64,000 nt of DNA from Mesorhizobium sp. M1E.F.Ca.ET.045.02.1.1. GTDB lineage: Bacteria; Pseudomonadota; Alphaproteobacteria; Rhizobiales; Rhizobiaceae. Location of the stretch: contig NZ_CP034447.1 in the NCBI RefSeq assembly GCF_003952485.1, positions 6,524,501 through 6,588,500 of the forward strand, read 5' to 3'. Under the pieces are notes generated by a model. The model did no database searches and was not told the origin of the DNA. It saw only the letters and a program-made list of their open reading frames with translations. Within the stretch, counting starts at the first letter, position 1. Every line of letters begins with the position of its first letter. Shown here piece after piece: positions 15,553 to 23,615 of this stretch. A program made the position numbers and the translations under genes.

Positions 15553-16650
15553 TCAGCGTTTTCCCAGAGTGATGGCGGCGCGCAACCCGTCGCGGCCGAA
15601 CTGCGCCATGTTCATGAAGATAGCGTAAGGCACGGGAATGTTGGCGGCGTCGAGGATTGTCTCCTGCCTTTCGTCCTCGACCCAGGGATCGTGGATCAGG
15701 ATATGGTCGCCGTCGTCGCCGATGGCGAGCACCCAATGCGGCACCTTCTTGCCGAACATCAGGAACCCGCTGATCAGCACCAGCACCAGCTTGCCCCCGG
15801 CAAGGGCGGTACGGATGTCGTCGATGCCGAACGGACGGTAATTCACCGGGATGCCGTAAAGTTCCGCGCGACGGCGAAAGTCGACCTGGGCGAGTTCCAT
15901 CACCCGGCGTTTGTCCTCGCTGCGCACCGACTGCAGGAACAGCGCGCCGTGGAAGGAGACGAAGATCTCGGCGGCAAGCCCGCTTTCATAGCCGGCAACC
16001 GCCAGGCCGAAAGGCTCGCAGCCGCCCGGCCCCGACATCATGAAGACGGTGGTCGCCTCGCGCCACAAGCGGATCTCCATGACCGGATCAGGCACGAAGC
16101 CGTGGTCGAAATTGGCCATCGCCATCATCAGGCAGCAGGGGCCGCAGGTGAATTCGCAGGTCTGCTGGTAGAACGGCACCCCAGTAGCGGTCGGGACGTC
16201 GCCGCGCAGCGTCTTTTCGTAACGCAGCGCGGTGGCGCCATCCTCGTAGTAGTCGGGCTCGCGGCCGATCCTGCGGTAGCCCGCCTGCTCGTAGATGCTG
16301 ATGGCGCGCTGATTGTCCTCGCGCACTTCGAGCCGCAGCATCATGCGATCGTGCTCGTAGGCCGCCTCCTCGGCCGCGGCCAGCAGTTGGCGGCCGATGC
16401 CGAGGTTGCCAAAGAACGGACCGACGGCGATGGAATAGAGCCGCGCCACGCCGCTGCCCTTGCGAAACAGCACCACCGCGTAGCCGGCGACATGGCTGTC
16501 GTTCTCGGCCACCAGCATCTCGGCGGTCTCGCGCTCGATGAACTGACGGAAGGAGCGGCGGGAAAGCCGGTCGCCCGAGAAGACGGCCTTCTCGATGGCG
16601 GCGAGGTCATCGACGTCTGACGCGCGGGCCTTGCGAATCTCGGCAGGCAT
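15553..16650 (-). CDS. GNAT acetyltransferase / C39-like peptidase fusion
   Basis: A 365-residue two-domain protein. Residues 1-150 form a GNAT acetyltransferase of RimI type (EIRKARASDVDDLAAIEKAVF; acetyl-CoA loop GNLGIGRQLL; RLEVREDNQRAISIYEQAGY). Residues about 160-350 form a C39-like papain-fold domain: catalytic Cys in QQTCEFTCGPCC and His/Asp in PHWVLAIGDDGDHILIHDP. The frame extends to a TTG at 16734, but the ATG at 16650 starts the GNAT fold directly. The ligase gene follows within four bases. A plausible joint role is cleavage, acylation and ligation of a peptide tag, but no substrate is visible nearby. Confidence 0.83.
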   Translation of the reverse strand: MPAEIRKARASDVDDLAAIEKAVFSGDRLSRRSFRQFIERETAEMLVAENDSHVAGYAVVLFRKGSGVARLYSIAVGPFFGNLGIGRQLLAAAEEAAYEHDRMMLRLEVREDNQRAISIYEQAGYRRIGREPDYYEDGATALRYEKTLRGDVPTATGVPFYQQTCEFTCGPCCLMMAMANFDHGFVPDPVMEIRLWREATTVFMMSGPGGCEPFGLAVAGYESGLAAEIFVSFHGALFLQSVRSEDKRRVMELAQVDFRRRAELYGIPVNYRPFGIDDIRTALAGGKLVLVLISGFLMFGKKVPHWVLAIGDDGDHILIHDPWVEDERQETILDAANIPVPYAIFMNMAQFGRDGLRAAITLGKR

Positions 16651-16855
16651 GCGGGCTTGGGAGAACCTCGATTGGATTGCGGAAATGGCCCCGGTCACTA
16701 AAGCAACACCGGCCGAAGCGCCAGTATTCGTCAAGCGCTATCGCTCCTTGATTAGGGCCGAATTGTGACAGGTTCCGTGGCGGCAAGGAAGCGCGAAGTG
16801 TTTGAACAAGATCGCTGTTTGGAAGGGCTGCCGGCTGCGCAAAACGCAGCCGGTT

Positions 16856-17650
16856 TCAGCTCGAAATACCGGCGAGAAGCTGGCCATAGGCGATCTTGGC
16901 GACGTCCGACAGCCGCTCGCGCGGCAGCGAGCCGACGACGGCGCAGCCATAGCCTTTGTCCAACCAATAGACCGCCTCAGGGCCGTCCGCTTCGGCAGCA
17001 TAGGTGCCCTTGGCGGCCGCGGACGATTCGGCGGTGACGAAGAGCGAGATGCGCTCGCCCTTGGCGTCCTCGTAAAGCAGCATCGCGGCCTTGCCGTGCT
17101 CGCCCGAAGGCAGCAGCCGGCCACCGACGAGCTCGAAGCCTTCGGCCGCCAGATCGGGCGCCACCAGCTTCAGCCCAACCCGGTTGGACAGCCATGTCTG
17201 AAGGTGGTCCTTGTCGCTCGCCGGCACCTCGACCGCGTGACGCTTCTCGCCGGCGTAGATGACATGGGCGGCGATCGCCTGCTCGACGAGCTGCTCGTCG
17301 CTGTCATCGCTTCGGCCGACGCCGCCGATGCCGGCGACATAGCCACTGATGCCGCCGACCATCAGCACGACGGCGGCCGCCGCCGAAAGCCACCAGCGCG
17401 AACGCCATGCAGACGTCTTCGCCGGCGCTTCGCCAAGCACCGCTGCCTTGAGCCGCGCCGGCACCGGCTCGTCCATGACGCCAGCCAAGGCGGCGCGCAG
17501 CGCCGTGCGGTCGGCGATGTAGCGAGCGCTCTTCGCCTTCATCTCAGGATTGGCTTCGAGCCAGGCTTCATAAGCCATGCGCTCCTCGCCCGGCAGCTCG
17601 CCGTCGAGGGCCATGTGGATATCGCGTTCAGTGAAATCGCGCCGGGTCAT
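16856..17650 (-). CDS. Anti-sigma factor
   Basis: A 264-residue membrane protein. The cytoplasmic N-terminus (FTERDIHMALDGELPGEERMA) is the anti-sigma region without the His/Cys zinc residues of the ZAS type. A single membrane segment lies at about 86-107, and the remainder is periplasmic, where it may sense a stress signal. The ATG overlaps the sigma factor stop by four bases, so the pair is translationally coupled. It would hold the ECF sigma factor inactive until released. Confidence 0.85.
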   Translation of the reverse strand: MTRRDFTERDIHMALDGELPGEERMAYEAWLEANPEMKAKSARYIADRTALRAALAGVMDEPVPARLKAAVLGEAPAKTSAWRSRWWLSAAAAVVLMVGGISGYVAGIGGVGRSDDSDEQLVEQAIAAHVIYAGEKRHAVEVPASDKDHLQTWLSNRVGLKLVAPDLAAEGFELVGGRLLPSGEHGKAAMLLYEDAKGERISLFVTAESSAAAKGTYAAEADGPEAVYWLDKGYGCAVVGSLPRERLSDVAKIAYGQLLAGISS

Positions 17651-18165
17651 CGCTCGACAATCCTTATCGAGCGGCGGCGCGAAGAGTCGTCCAGCAGGCC
17701 GCGCAGTTCCTCGCGGCCGCGCGCGATGCGCGACATCAGTGTGCCGGCCGGCACGCCGAGGATGTTGGCGGCCTCGGCATAGGAAAAGCCTTCGATGGCG
17801 ACCATCACCAATGCCGCGCGGCGATCGGGGCTGATCGCCTGCAGGGCATCCATGATCTCGCGCGAGGCGATGCTTTCGACCTGATCGGCGGGCGCAGCCT
17901 GGGCTTCGCCGGCTTCGAGCGGCAACATCGCCGACTCGCCACGCCGGTTAACCTTGCGCATCTGGTCGATGAACAGATGATGCATGATCGTAAACAGCCA
18001 CCTCCGGGGGCTTTCTCCAGTCTGCCAGTTGTCGAGCCGCACAAGCGCCCGCTCCAGGCAGTCCTGGACGAGATCGTCGGCGGAATCGCGATCGCGCAGC
18101 AGCGAGCGCGCATAGCGCCGCAGACGCGGTATCTCGCTCAGGATCGCTGCCTTCTTGTCGTCCAT
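17647..18165 (-). CDS. ECF RNA polymerase sigma factor
   Basis: A 172-residue sigma-70 family protein with only regions 2 and 4. Region 2: RYARSLLRDRDSADDLVQD and RWLFTIMHHLFIDQMRK; region 4: GFSYAEAANILGVPAGTLMS with the helix-turn-helix. The open frame starts far upstream (18381) but the ATG at 18165 opens region 2 at the usual distance. The downstream anti-sigma gene overlaps by four bases. A promoter of the type such sigma factors recognise in their own control region lies upstream. Confidence 0.88.
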   Translation of the reverse strand: MDDKKAAILSEIPRLRRYARSLLRDRDSADDLVQDCLERALVRLDNWQTGESPRRWLFTIMHHLFIDQMRKVNRRGESAMLPLEAGEAQAAPADQVESIASREIMDALQAISPDRRAALVMVAIEGFSYAEAANILGVPAGTLMSRIARGREELRGLLDDSSRRRSIRIVER

Positions 18166-18274
18166 GACCGCTTGTTTCGAGGTCGTTTTCCATCCGATTG
18201 AACGCGCCTTTCCGGCGCGGCGCAAGCAGCCAGCGCGAAGCGGACCACCCGCTCCGGTACCCAAGCACCTTAAC

Positions 18275-18300
18275 AACGCCAACGGATGCCGGTTTATTCC
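18275..18300 (-). promoter_or_regulatory. Candidate autoregulated ECF promoter
   Basis: On the minus strand GGAAT (18296-18300) is followed after 17 bases by CGTT (18275-18278), with the GGGAATAAACCGG context known for autoregulated alphaproteobacterial ECF promoters. It is 110 bases before the sigma gene start. Assignment is by pattern only. Confidence 0.55.
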
Positions 18301-18324
18301 CGGTCCAAATGGCGATGCTTTTGT

Positions 18325-18366
18325 TTGTCTAATTACGTAAGATAGGTATAATAGGTAAATTACGTA
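18325..18366 (+). promoter_or_regulatory. Promoter and paired operators of the Phd/PemK-like module
   Basis: A perfect -10 TATAAT (18347-18352) with a -35-like TTGTCT (18325-18330). The palindrome TTACGTAA (18333-18340) sits between them and a second copy of its core, TTACGTA, lies at 18360-18366 just before the Phd ribosome-binding site. Two operators 27 bases apart on either side of the -10 fit cooperative repression by the toxin-antitoxin complex. Confidence 0.6.
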
Positions 18367-18380
18367 TGAGGTGACGACCA

Positions 18381-18632
18381 ATGAAGCAATTCACCTTTTC
18401 GGATATGAACCGCGCATCCGGCGAAATCCTGGAGACGGCGATGATCGAGCCGGTCGCTCTCACAAAACGTGGCAAAGAAAAGCTGATCATCCTGTCAGCC
18501 ACCCAATACCGGCAACTCGTCGGCTCGTCCCATGCCGCCGCTTACACGCTCGAGAATGCGCCGGACGAGGTCCACGATGAACTCATGTCGGGGTTGGAGT
18601 CCATCATAACCGGCGACAAGCCGGATGCTTAA
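18381..18632 (+). CDS. Phd/YefM-type antitoxin
   Basis: An 83-residue antitoxin. The N-terminal Phd/YefM DNA-binding fold is clear (FTFSDMNRASGEILETA, VALTKRGKEKLIILSATQY), and the remaining 35 residues are acidic and probably the toxin-binding tail. GAGGTGA lies seven bases before the ATG. It overlaps the toxin gene by eight bases. Two TTACGTA copies upstream are likely operators. The pairing with a PemK-like toxin rather than Doc or YoeB is less common. Confidence 0.8.
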   Translation: MKQFTFSDMNRASGEILETAMIEPVALTKRGKEKLIILSATQYRQLVGSSHAAAYTLENAPDEVHDELMSGLESIITGDKPDA

Positions 18633-19020
18633 GCCCGGCGATCTGGTTCAATACTACTATTTATGGGCGCGACAGGCTGACGCCGGCGAAGAATCCGGCC
18701 GCAAAGCGCGACCGGTCTGCATTGTGGTCAGAACGCCGACCACGCCTGCGGCGCTATTCCTGTTCCCGCTCACCTCGCAAAAGCCCCACCGGTCCCGTAC
18801 GCATATCGCCATCAGTGAGATCGAGTGCCGCAGGGGCGGCCTCGACTTTCCGTCATGGCTGATCCTCGATGAGTACAACCGCGTCCGGATGGACGAAGCT
18901 TATGATCTGGTCACAACAAAGCCGATCGGTTCCTTCAGCCCGGCATTTGTCCGCAAGATCGCGGGCCTCATCAAAGGCGCGGCCGGACAGCGCCGTCTGC
19001 GCGGCGTAGTTAGAAAATAG
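18625..19020 (+). CDS. PemK/MazF-like toxin
   Basis: A 131-residue protein with the start of a PemK/MazF barrel: KPGDLVQYYYLWAR, then SGRKARPVCIVVRT, FPLTSQKPHRSRTHIAI. MazF-type toxins are mRNA endonucleases. The match beyond the first half is weak, so the toxin call rests mainly on the GDLV...RKARP pattern and on coupling (eight-base overlap) to a Phd-type antitoxin. The 3' end overlaps the convergent DUF2339 gene by 11 bases. Confidence 0.6.
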   Translation: MLKPGDLVQYYYLWARQADAGEESGRKARPVCIVVRTPTTPAALFLFPLTSQKPHRSRTHIAISEIECRRGGLDFPSWLILDEYNRVRMDEAYDLVTTKPIGSFSPAFVRKIAGLIKGAAGQRRLRGVVRK

Positions 19021-21781
19021 CGGGGTTGTCACCCTCTCTCGCCGCCCGCGTCAAAAGCCGCTGGTAGAACAGCCCGATGCCGATCAGCACCGCGCCCAGC
19101 CCGATGAAGGAGAGCGCGCGCAGCACGCCTTCCAGCTCCGACATGTCGAAGAGGAAGACTTTCACCACCGCGACCGCGATCAGCACCGCCGAGGCAATGC
19201 GCAGCAGCTGCGACCTCAGCCAGACGCCGGCGGTGAGCAGCGCCACGCCGATGACCAGCCAGAGCGCCGAATAGGTGTAGGTCTCGAGCTGGCCAAGGCC
19301 GCTCCACAAGCCGATGAACTCGCCCTTGAAGAGCCGCCGCACCGACAGCGTCGCATAAGCGAAGGCAAGCAACGAAGCGAACAGCGCCAGCATCGCCGCG
19401 TACCATCTTGGGCGCTTGTCGCGGACATAGAGCGCCAGCCCACCCGCGGCGATCGCCGGCAGCAGATAGGCGAGGAACAACAGGTTGAAGAACGGAATGG
19501 TGCCGGTCGATTCATCCGTCACCAGCGGGTTCAGCACCGCGAAATGCTGGATGACGATCAAGCCCGCCGAAACCACGCCGGCGGCCATCGAGCCATAGCG
19601 CAGCACCGAGCTCGGCGAACGCATGTCGATGGCGACGAGGATCGATCCGGCGCCGAGCGCGATCAGCGTGTAGATCGCCTGTTCGGCAAGGGTGACGGGG
19701 CCGGTGTCGATGACGCCGCCATGCATGGCGTGGCGCACCAGCATCGCAACGGTGAGCAGCGCGAACAGGGCCGAGGCCGCCTCCATGACAAGGCGCGGCC
19801 GTCCGTTGGTGGTGCGCGCCAGTTGCCAGGCGGTGAAGCCGAAGGCGAGCGCCGGCACGCCATAGCCAAGCAGCAGCCAGTTGACGACAGGCGTCCTCGA
19901 CAGCGCCGCCGCGCCGACGATGGTCGGGTCGAAGGCGACGCGGCCGAGCACGGCGACCGCGGTACCAACCGCGATCCAGCCCAGCACCGGATAGGAGCGC
20001 CAGCGCGTCGCCAAGGCCGGCACGACGGCGGCGGCGCCGAGCAGCACCGTGGTCCAGCCGGAGCCGAAGGCCATGTGCAGCATCAGCAGAGCGGCAACGC
20101 CGGCCCCGGCGAGCGCGAAGGAGACAGCGGGTCCACCGCCGAGCGGCGGTTCCTCGCCACGCGCGATCCACTCGCCGCCAGCGGCAAAGATCAACACCAG
20201 AAGCAGCGCCGGCAGCGCGTAGCCGAAGTCGCGGTCGATATCGCCGAAGGTGAGCCAGAGCGCGGTCAGCACGACCAGCGGCGCGATCACGCCCCATGCC
20301 GCCCAGGACGCCGCGTGGACGGGTGCCGCGGCGGCGAAGCGGCGCGCGGCCCAGAAGCCGGCGGCAATGAAGACGATGGCGAGCGCGACGCCGATGCGGA
20401 AGGTCAGCGCATCGGATGCCGCCAGCGGTTCGGCGCCCAGGCCGACATCCAGCGCATCGGCGCCGATGGTGGCGGGCGGGACGATGCCGAGATAGATCAG
20501 CACCGTCGCCAGGCCGGCGGCGAAAACCAGTGGCAGTGCGCGGGGGCGGTAGAGCGCCACCGCGACAAGGGCCGCGAGCAGCACCGCGCCGTGCAAGGCA
20601 TCGCCCGCCTTGGCAAAGACCGGATCGACCGACAGGCCGAGCGCGGTCAGCGCAATGAAAAAGCCGGGCACGATCGACGGCCAGTCGAAGCCGGATTCCG
20701 CTTCGTCGCGGCCAGTAATCAAGAAAAGGTCGAGCCAGACGAAGGCGAGCACGGCGAGCGTGGCAAGGCTGATGAACATCACGGCGGCAAGGTTCACCTC
20801 CGGCGCATCGGTCATATAGAGGGTGGTCCAGATGCCGCAGCCGGCGAAAGCCGCCGCGACGAGCGCCTTCCAGTCGCGGATGCGGGCGATTGCCGCCGTC
20901 GCGGCAAGCACGATCGCCAGATAGACGAACAGCGCCCAAGGGTTGGGCGCCTCGGAGGCGACGAATGCCGGCGTGACCATGGCGCCGACAAGGCCGATGC
21001 CGGCCAGCGCCAGGCCGTGGACCAGCGATACCGCGATTGTCGCAATGCCGATGGCGCCGAGCAGCGTGAAGGCGAGCGCCGGACCGATGAAGCCATAGAT
21101 GCCATGCGCGGCATAGACGGTGCCGAACAGGATGAAGGCGCCGGCCGCCGTCAGGATCGCCGGGATATAGGCGCCGGCCGCGCCCTGCACCGGCACCCTG
21201 AAGCCGGTGCGGCGGATGAACTCGGCGCCGGCGACCAGCACCAGGCCGAGGATGCCGGCCATGGCGAGGCGCACGCCGGGGCCGAAAATGCCGGCCTCGA
21301 TGGTGTAGCGGATCAGGAACAGCCCACCCAGCGCCAGGGCGATGCCTCCGACCCAGACCGCCCAGCGCGTGCCGAGCGCCGTCTCGACATCGGTCTGGCG
21401 CGCGGCCATTGCGGGCGCAGCCGCCTCGGCCGGCGCGGCAGGTTGCGCCACTTCGGCTGGCGTGGCGGGCTCGGACGGTGTCCCCTCGCCCGCTTCGGAC
21501 GCCTCGGCTTTAGGAGCATCGGGCGCCGCGGCAGCGGCTTCAGCCGGGACGGCTTCATTTGCCTTCGGCACGGCAACCACGGCGGCTGCGGCCGGCGCTT
21601 CACCCGGCGCGCCTTCCGCCGCCCCGCCCGTTTTCGGCGCGGGCTGCGGGATACCCGAAAGCACCAGGCTGCGCAGCGCGCCAAGCTCGCGCTCGATCAG
21701 GCCGATGCGGGTTTGCTGGCGCGAAACGATGACGAATAAGGCGATGACAGCGGCAATGGCTATCAGGCTGAAAAAATCCAT
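19010..21781 (-). CDS. DUF2339 multi-pass membrane protein
   Basis: A 923-residue integral membrane protein. It starts with one membrane helix (about 2-20), a short helix with RQQTRIGLIERELGALRSL, and a long Ala/Pro/Glu low-complexity linker (about 48-125); from GTRWAVWVGGIALALGGLF onward there are more than 20 hydrophobic segments. The pattern is that of DUF2339, a family of very large bacterial membrane proteins without a known function. The ATG at 21781 has GAGGGGAG ahead of it; the open frame begins 40 codons earlier. A very long antisense frame covers this gene and is spurious. Confidence 0.85.
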   Translation of the reverse strand: MDFFSLIAIAAVIALFVIVSRQQTRIGLIERELGALRSLVLSGIPQPAPKTGGAAEGAPGEAPAAAAVVAVPKANEAVPAEAAAAAPDAPKAEASEAGEGTPSEPATPAEVAQPAAPAEAAAPAMAARQTDVETALGTRWAVWVGGIALALGGLFLIRYTIEAGIFGPGVRLAMAGILGLVLVAGAEFIRRTGFRVPVQGAAGAYIPAILTAAGAFILFGTVYAAHGIYGFIGPALAFTLLGAIGIATIAVSLVHGLALAGIGLVGAMVTPAFVASEAPNPWALFVYLAIVLAATAAIARIRDWKALVAAAFAGCGIWTTLYMTDAPEVNLAAVMFISLATLAVLAFVWLDLFLITGRDEAESGFDWPSIVPGFFIALTALGLSVDPVFAKAGDALHGAVLLAALVAVALYRPRALPLVFAAGLATVLIYLGIVPPATIGADALDVGLGAEPLAASDALTFRIGVALAIVFIAAGFWAARRFAAAAPVHAASWAAWGVIAPLVVLTALWLTFGDIDRDFGYALPALLLVLIFAAGGEWIARGEEPPLGGGPAVSFALAGAGVAALLMLHMAFGSGWTTVLLGAAAVVPALATRWRSYPVLGWIAVGTAVAVLGRVAFDPTIVGAAALSRTPVVNWLLLGYGVPALAFGFTAWQLARTTNGRPRLVMEAASALFALLTVAMLVRHAMHGGVIDTGPVTLAEQAIYTLIALGAGSILVAIDMRSPSSVLRYGSMAAGVVSAGLIVIQHFAVLNPLVTDESTGTIPFFNLLFLAYLLPAIAAGGLALYVRDKRPRWYAAMLALFASLLAFAYATLSVRRLFKGEFIGLWSGLGQLETYTYSALWLVIGVALLTAGVWLRSQLLRIASAVLIAVAVVKVFLFDMSELEGVLRALSFIGLGAVLIGIGLFYQRLLTRAAREGDNPAIF

Positions 21782-22025
21782 GGCGGCTCCCCTCAAAACC
21801 GTGCCAGTCGTGGCCGACAAATGCGGCAATGGGACGGCTATTGAAATCAGCGCCTTGCCGGCCTGCAAGGTCGAGCATGTTTCGGCGCCGATTGCCAGCA
21901 ACTTGGGGCTTTATCCAATGGCACACGTCGAACGGCCGGACTCGGGCGGCGAGATTACCTGCCACCTGCCGCGAAATACTCGTGCTATTCTAGGGTCTTC
22001 GGGGGAATAGCCATGAGGACGACCG

Positions 22026-22490
22026 ATGCCGCAGCGAAGCGCCGGGCTGCTGATCTACAGGCGAACCGGCGGTGTGTTCGAATTCCTGCTGGTCCATCCC
22101 GGCGGACCGTTCTGGGCAAAAAAGGATGAAGGCGCGTGGTCGATCCCGAAGGGGCTCATCGACGATGGCGAGGATGAGCTCGCGGCCGCCCGGCGCGAGA
22201 CTGAGGAGGAGCTCGGCGTCGCCATCGACGGCGACTTCCAACCCGTCGGCCGCTACAAGCAGCCGAGCGGCAAGATCGTGATCGCCTGGAGCGTCGAAGC
22301 GGACATCAATGTGGACGCCGTCAGGAGCAATACGTTCACGATGGAATGGCCGCCAAGGTCCGGCGCCAAGAAGGAATTCCCCGAAGTGGACAAAGCCGGC
22401 TGGTTTTCACTTCCCGAAGCCGGCCTCAAGATCCTGAAAGGCCAGCGCGCCATCCTCGACGATTTTCTGGAACGGCGGGAAGCCAGATAG
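22026..22490 (+). CDS. Nudix hydrolase
   Basis: A 154-residue Nudix protein. The fold starts at once (SAGLLIYRRTGGVFEFLLVHPGG) and the box is complete: GLIDDGEDELAAARRETEEE followed by LGV. The PFWAKKDEGAWSIPKG loop ahead of the box resembles small bacterial diadenosine-polyphosphate or NTP hydrolases, but the substrate cannot be assigned. It converges with recO: the stop lies nine bases before the recO stop. Confidence 0.85.
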   Translation: MPQRSAGLLIYRRTGGVFEFLLVHPGGPFWAKKDEGAWSIPKGLIDDGEDELAAARRETEEELGVAIDGDFQPVGRYKQPSGKIVIAWSVEADINVDAVRSNTFTMEWPPRSGAKKEFPEVDKAGWFSLPEAGLKILKGQRAILDDFLERREAR

Positions 22491-22498
22491 GCGCTGCC

Positions 22499-23257
22499 TT
22501 ACTGTGCGACGTTTTCGATCGCTTTGATCGCCGCCTGATGCCGCCGCAAGGCCGCGAGAAAGCCGGCGCGAGCATCGGGCGCCTCGAGGCCGCGTGGCTC
22601 ATAGACATGTCGGGTGAAGAAGAAGCCGGTCAGCCGGAAGGCGTCCTCCAGCGCGGCCGCGTCGGCGCGCAGGCCTGAGCCGCGCTGCAGGAAGGCGGGC
22701 AGCGCCAGCATCTTGTCGCGCCAGGGCTCACCGGCGGCGCGCGAAACGGCGCGCCCGGATTTCGGCGAGACATAGGCGAGATCCTGCCGCGTGCCGGTGG
22801 CCGCGCATTGGCTGAGATCGAGGCCGAAGCCGAGCTCATCGAGGATCAGCAATTCGAAGCGCGCCACCAGCTCGCCCGCGGCATCGGCGTCGTCGAGATG
22901 GGAGATCATCACGGCAAGCGCCTCGTAGAGGCCGCCATGGGCGTCGCGTTCCGGCAGAAGCCTGAGATGCGCGGCCATGGTCTGCAGGCCGTAGACGGCG
23001 ACCGCGCTGTCCATCAGCCGGGCGGCGTTCATCTCGATCGCCTCGGCCTGGAAGATGCCCAAATGCTCGTCGAGCCGCGCGCGCCACAGAAGATCGACGC
23101 GGTTGCCGGGTTGGAGCACCGGCTGCTGCTTGCGCGAGCGGCCGCCGCGCACGAGACCCAGATGGCGGCCATGCGCGCGCGTCATCACCTCGAGGATGGC
23201 GCTGGTTTCGCCATGCCTGCGGGTGCCGAGAATGATTCCCTCGTCGCGCCATTCCAT
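22499..23257 (-). CDS. recO: DNA repair protein RecO
   Basis: A 252-residue protein that loads RecA with RecR during recombinational repair. The N-terminal OB fold is typical: [27 protein letters not shown] begins the protein (first 20 residues [20 protein letters not shown]). The middle helical part reads [16 protein letters not shown] and [17 protein letters not shown]. The usual Cys-rich zinc site is reduced here to a single Cys (SQCAATG), as in many alphaproteobacterial RecO proteins. In relatives recO follows era; here a channel and a kinase gene lie between. Confidence 0.88.
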   Translation of the reverse strand: MEWRDEGIILGTRRHGETSAILEVMTRAHGRHLGLVRGGRSRKQQPVLQPGNRVDLLWRARLDEHLGIFQAEAIEMNAARLMDSAVAVYGLQTMAAHLRLLPERDAHGGLYEALAVMISHLDDADAAGELVARFELLILDELGFGLDLSQCAATGTRQDLAYVSPKSGRAVSRAAGEPWRDKMLALPAFLQRGSGLRADAAALEDAFRLTGFFFTRHVYEPRGLEAPDARAGFLAALRRHQAAIKAIENVAQ

Positions 23258-23615
23258 GGGTCGAGCTTTTCACCCGTTGGACGGTGAAATCAAGATTTGC
23301 GTGTGTCGTATCTGACACAGAGAAACCAGCCAGCGAGCGAACCGAGCGCTTCAACATAAGACGGTTCGCGCTGGCGATGACGCTGTCTTTGGCCAACCAG
23401 GCAACGATCGGCGGCAAAGTTCGTTATGGCACCCAGAGCGCGTCGCCAAGGAGGGACCCGCCGCACTCGACGAAGGTACCAACTTCCACCCCAGCAGGTT
23501 CGCCCTAGATGAACTGCACCAATGCGAAGATGCGGCTGCCTGCGATTTTGCAAGAATGTCCGAGCCGGCGCCGGCAGCGCGCACTCCGATCGATAGTTTT
23601 CCGCCAGGGCCAGCA
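23258..23615. other. Intergenic region, no feature seen
   Basis: Divergent region between recO and the channel gene. No credible coding frame, tRNA or strong dyad was found. It must hold both promoters; GC content is slightly lower than in the flanking genes. Confidence 0.4.

Noticed and set aside
19544..21739. A 731-codon open frame on the plus strand
   Set aside because: It is the antisense shadow of the DUF2339 gene: Arg/Gly/His/Gln-rich, no domain, and the opposite strand has clear membrane segments and a ribosome-binding site.
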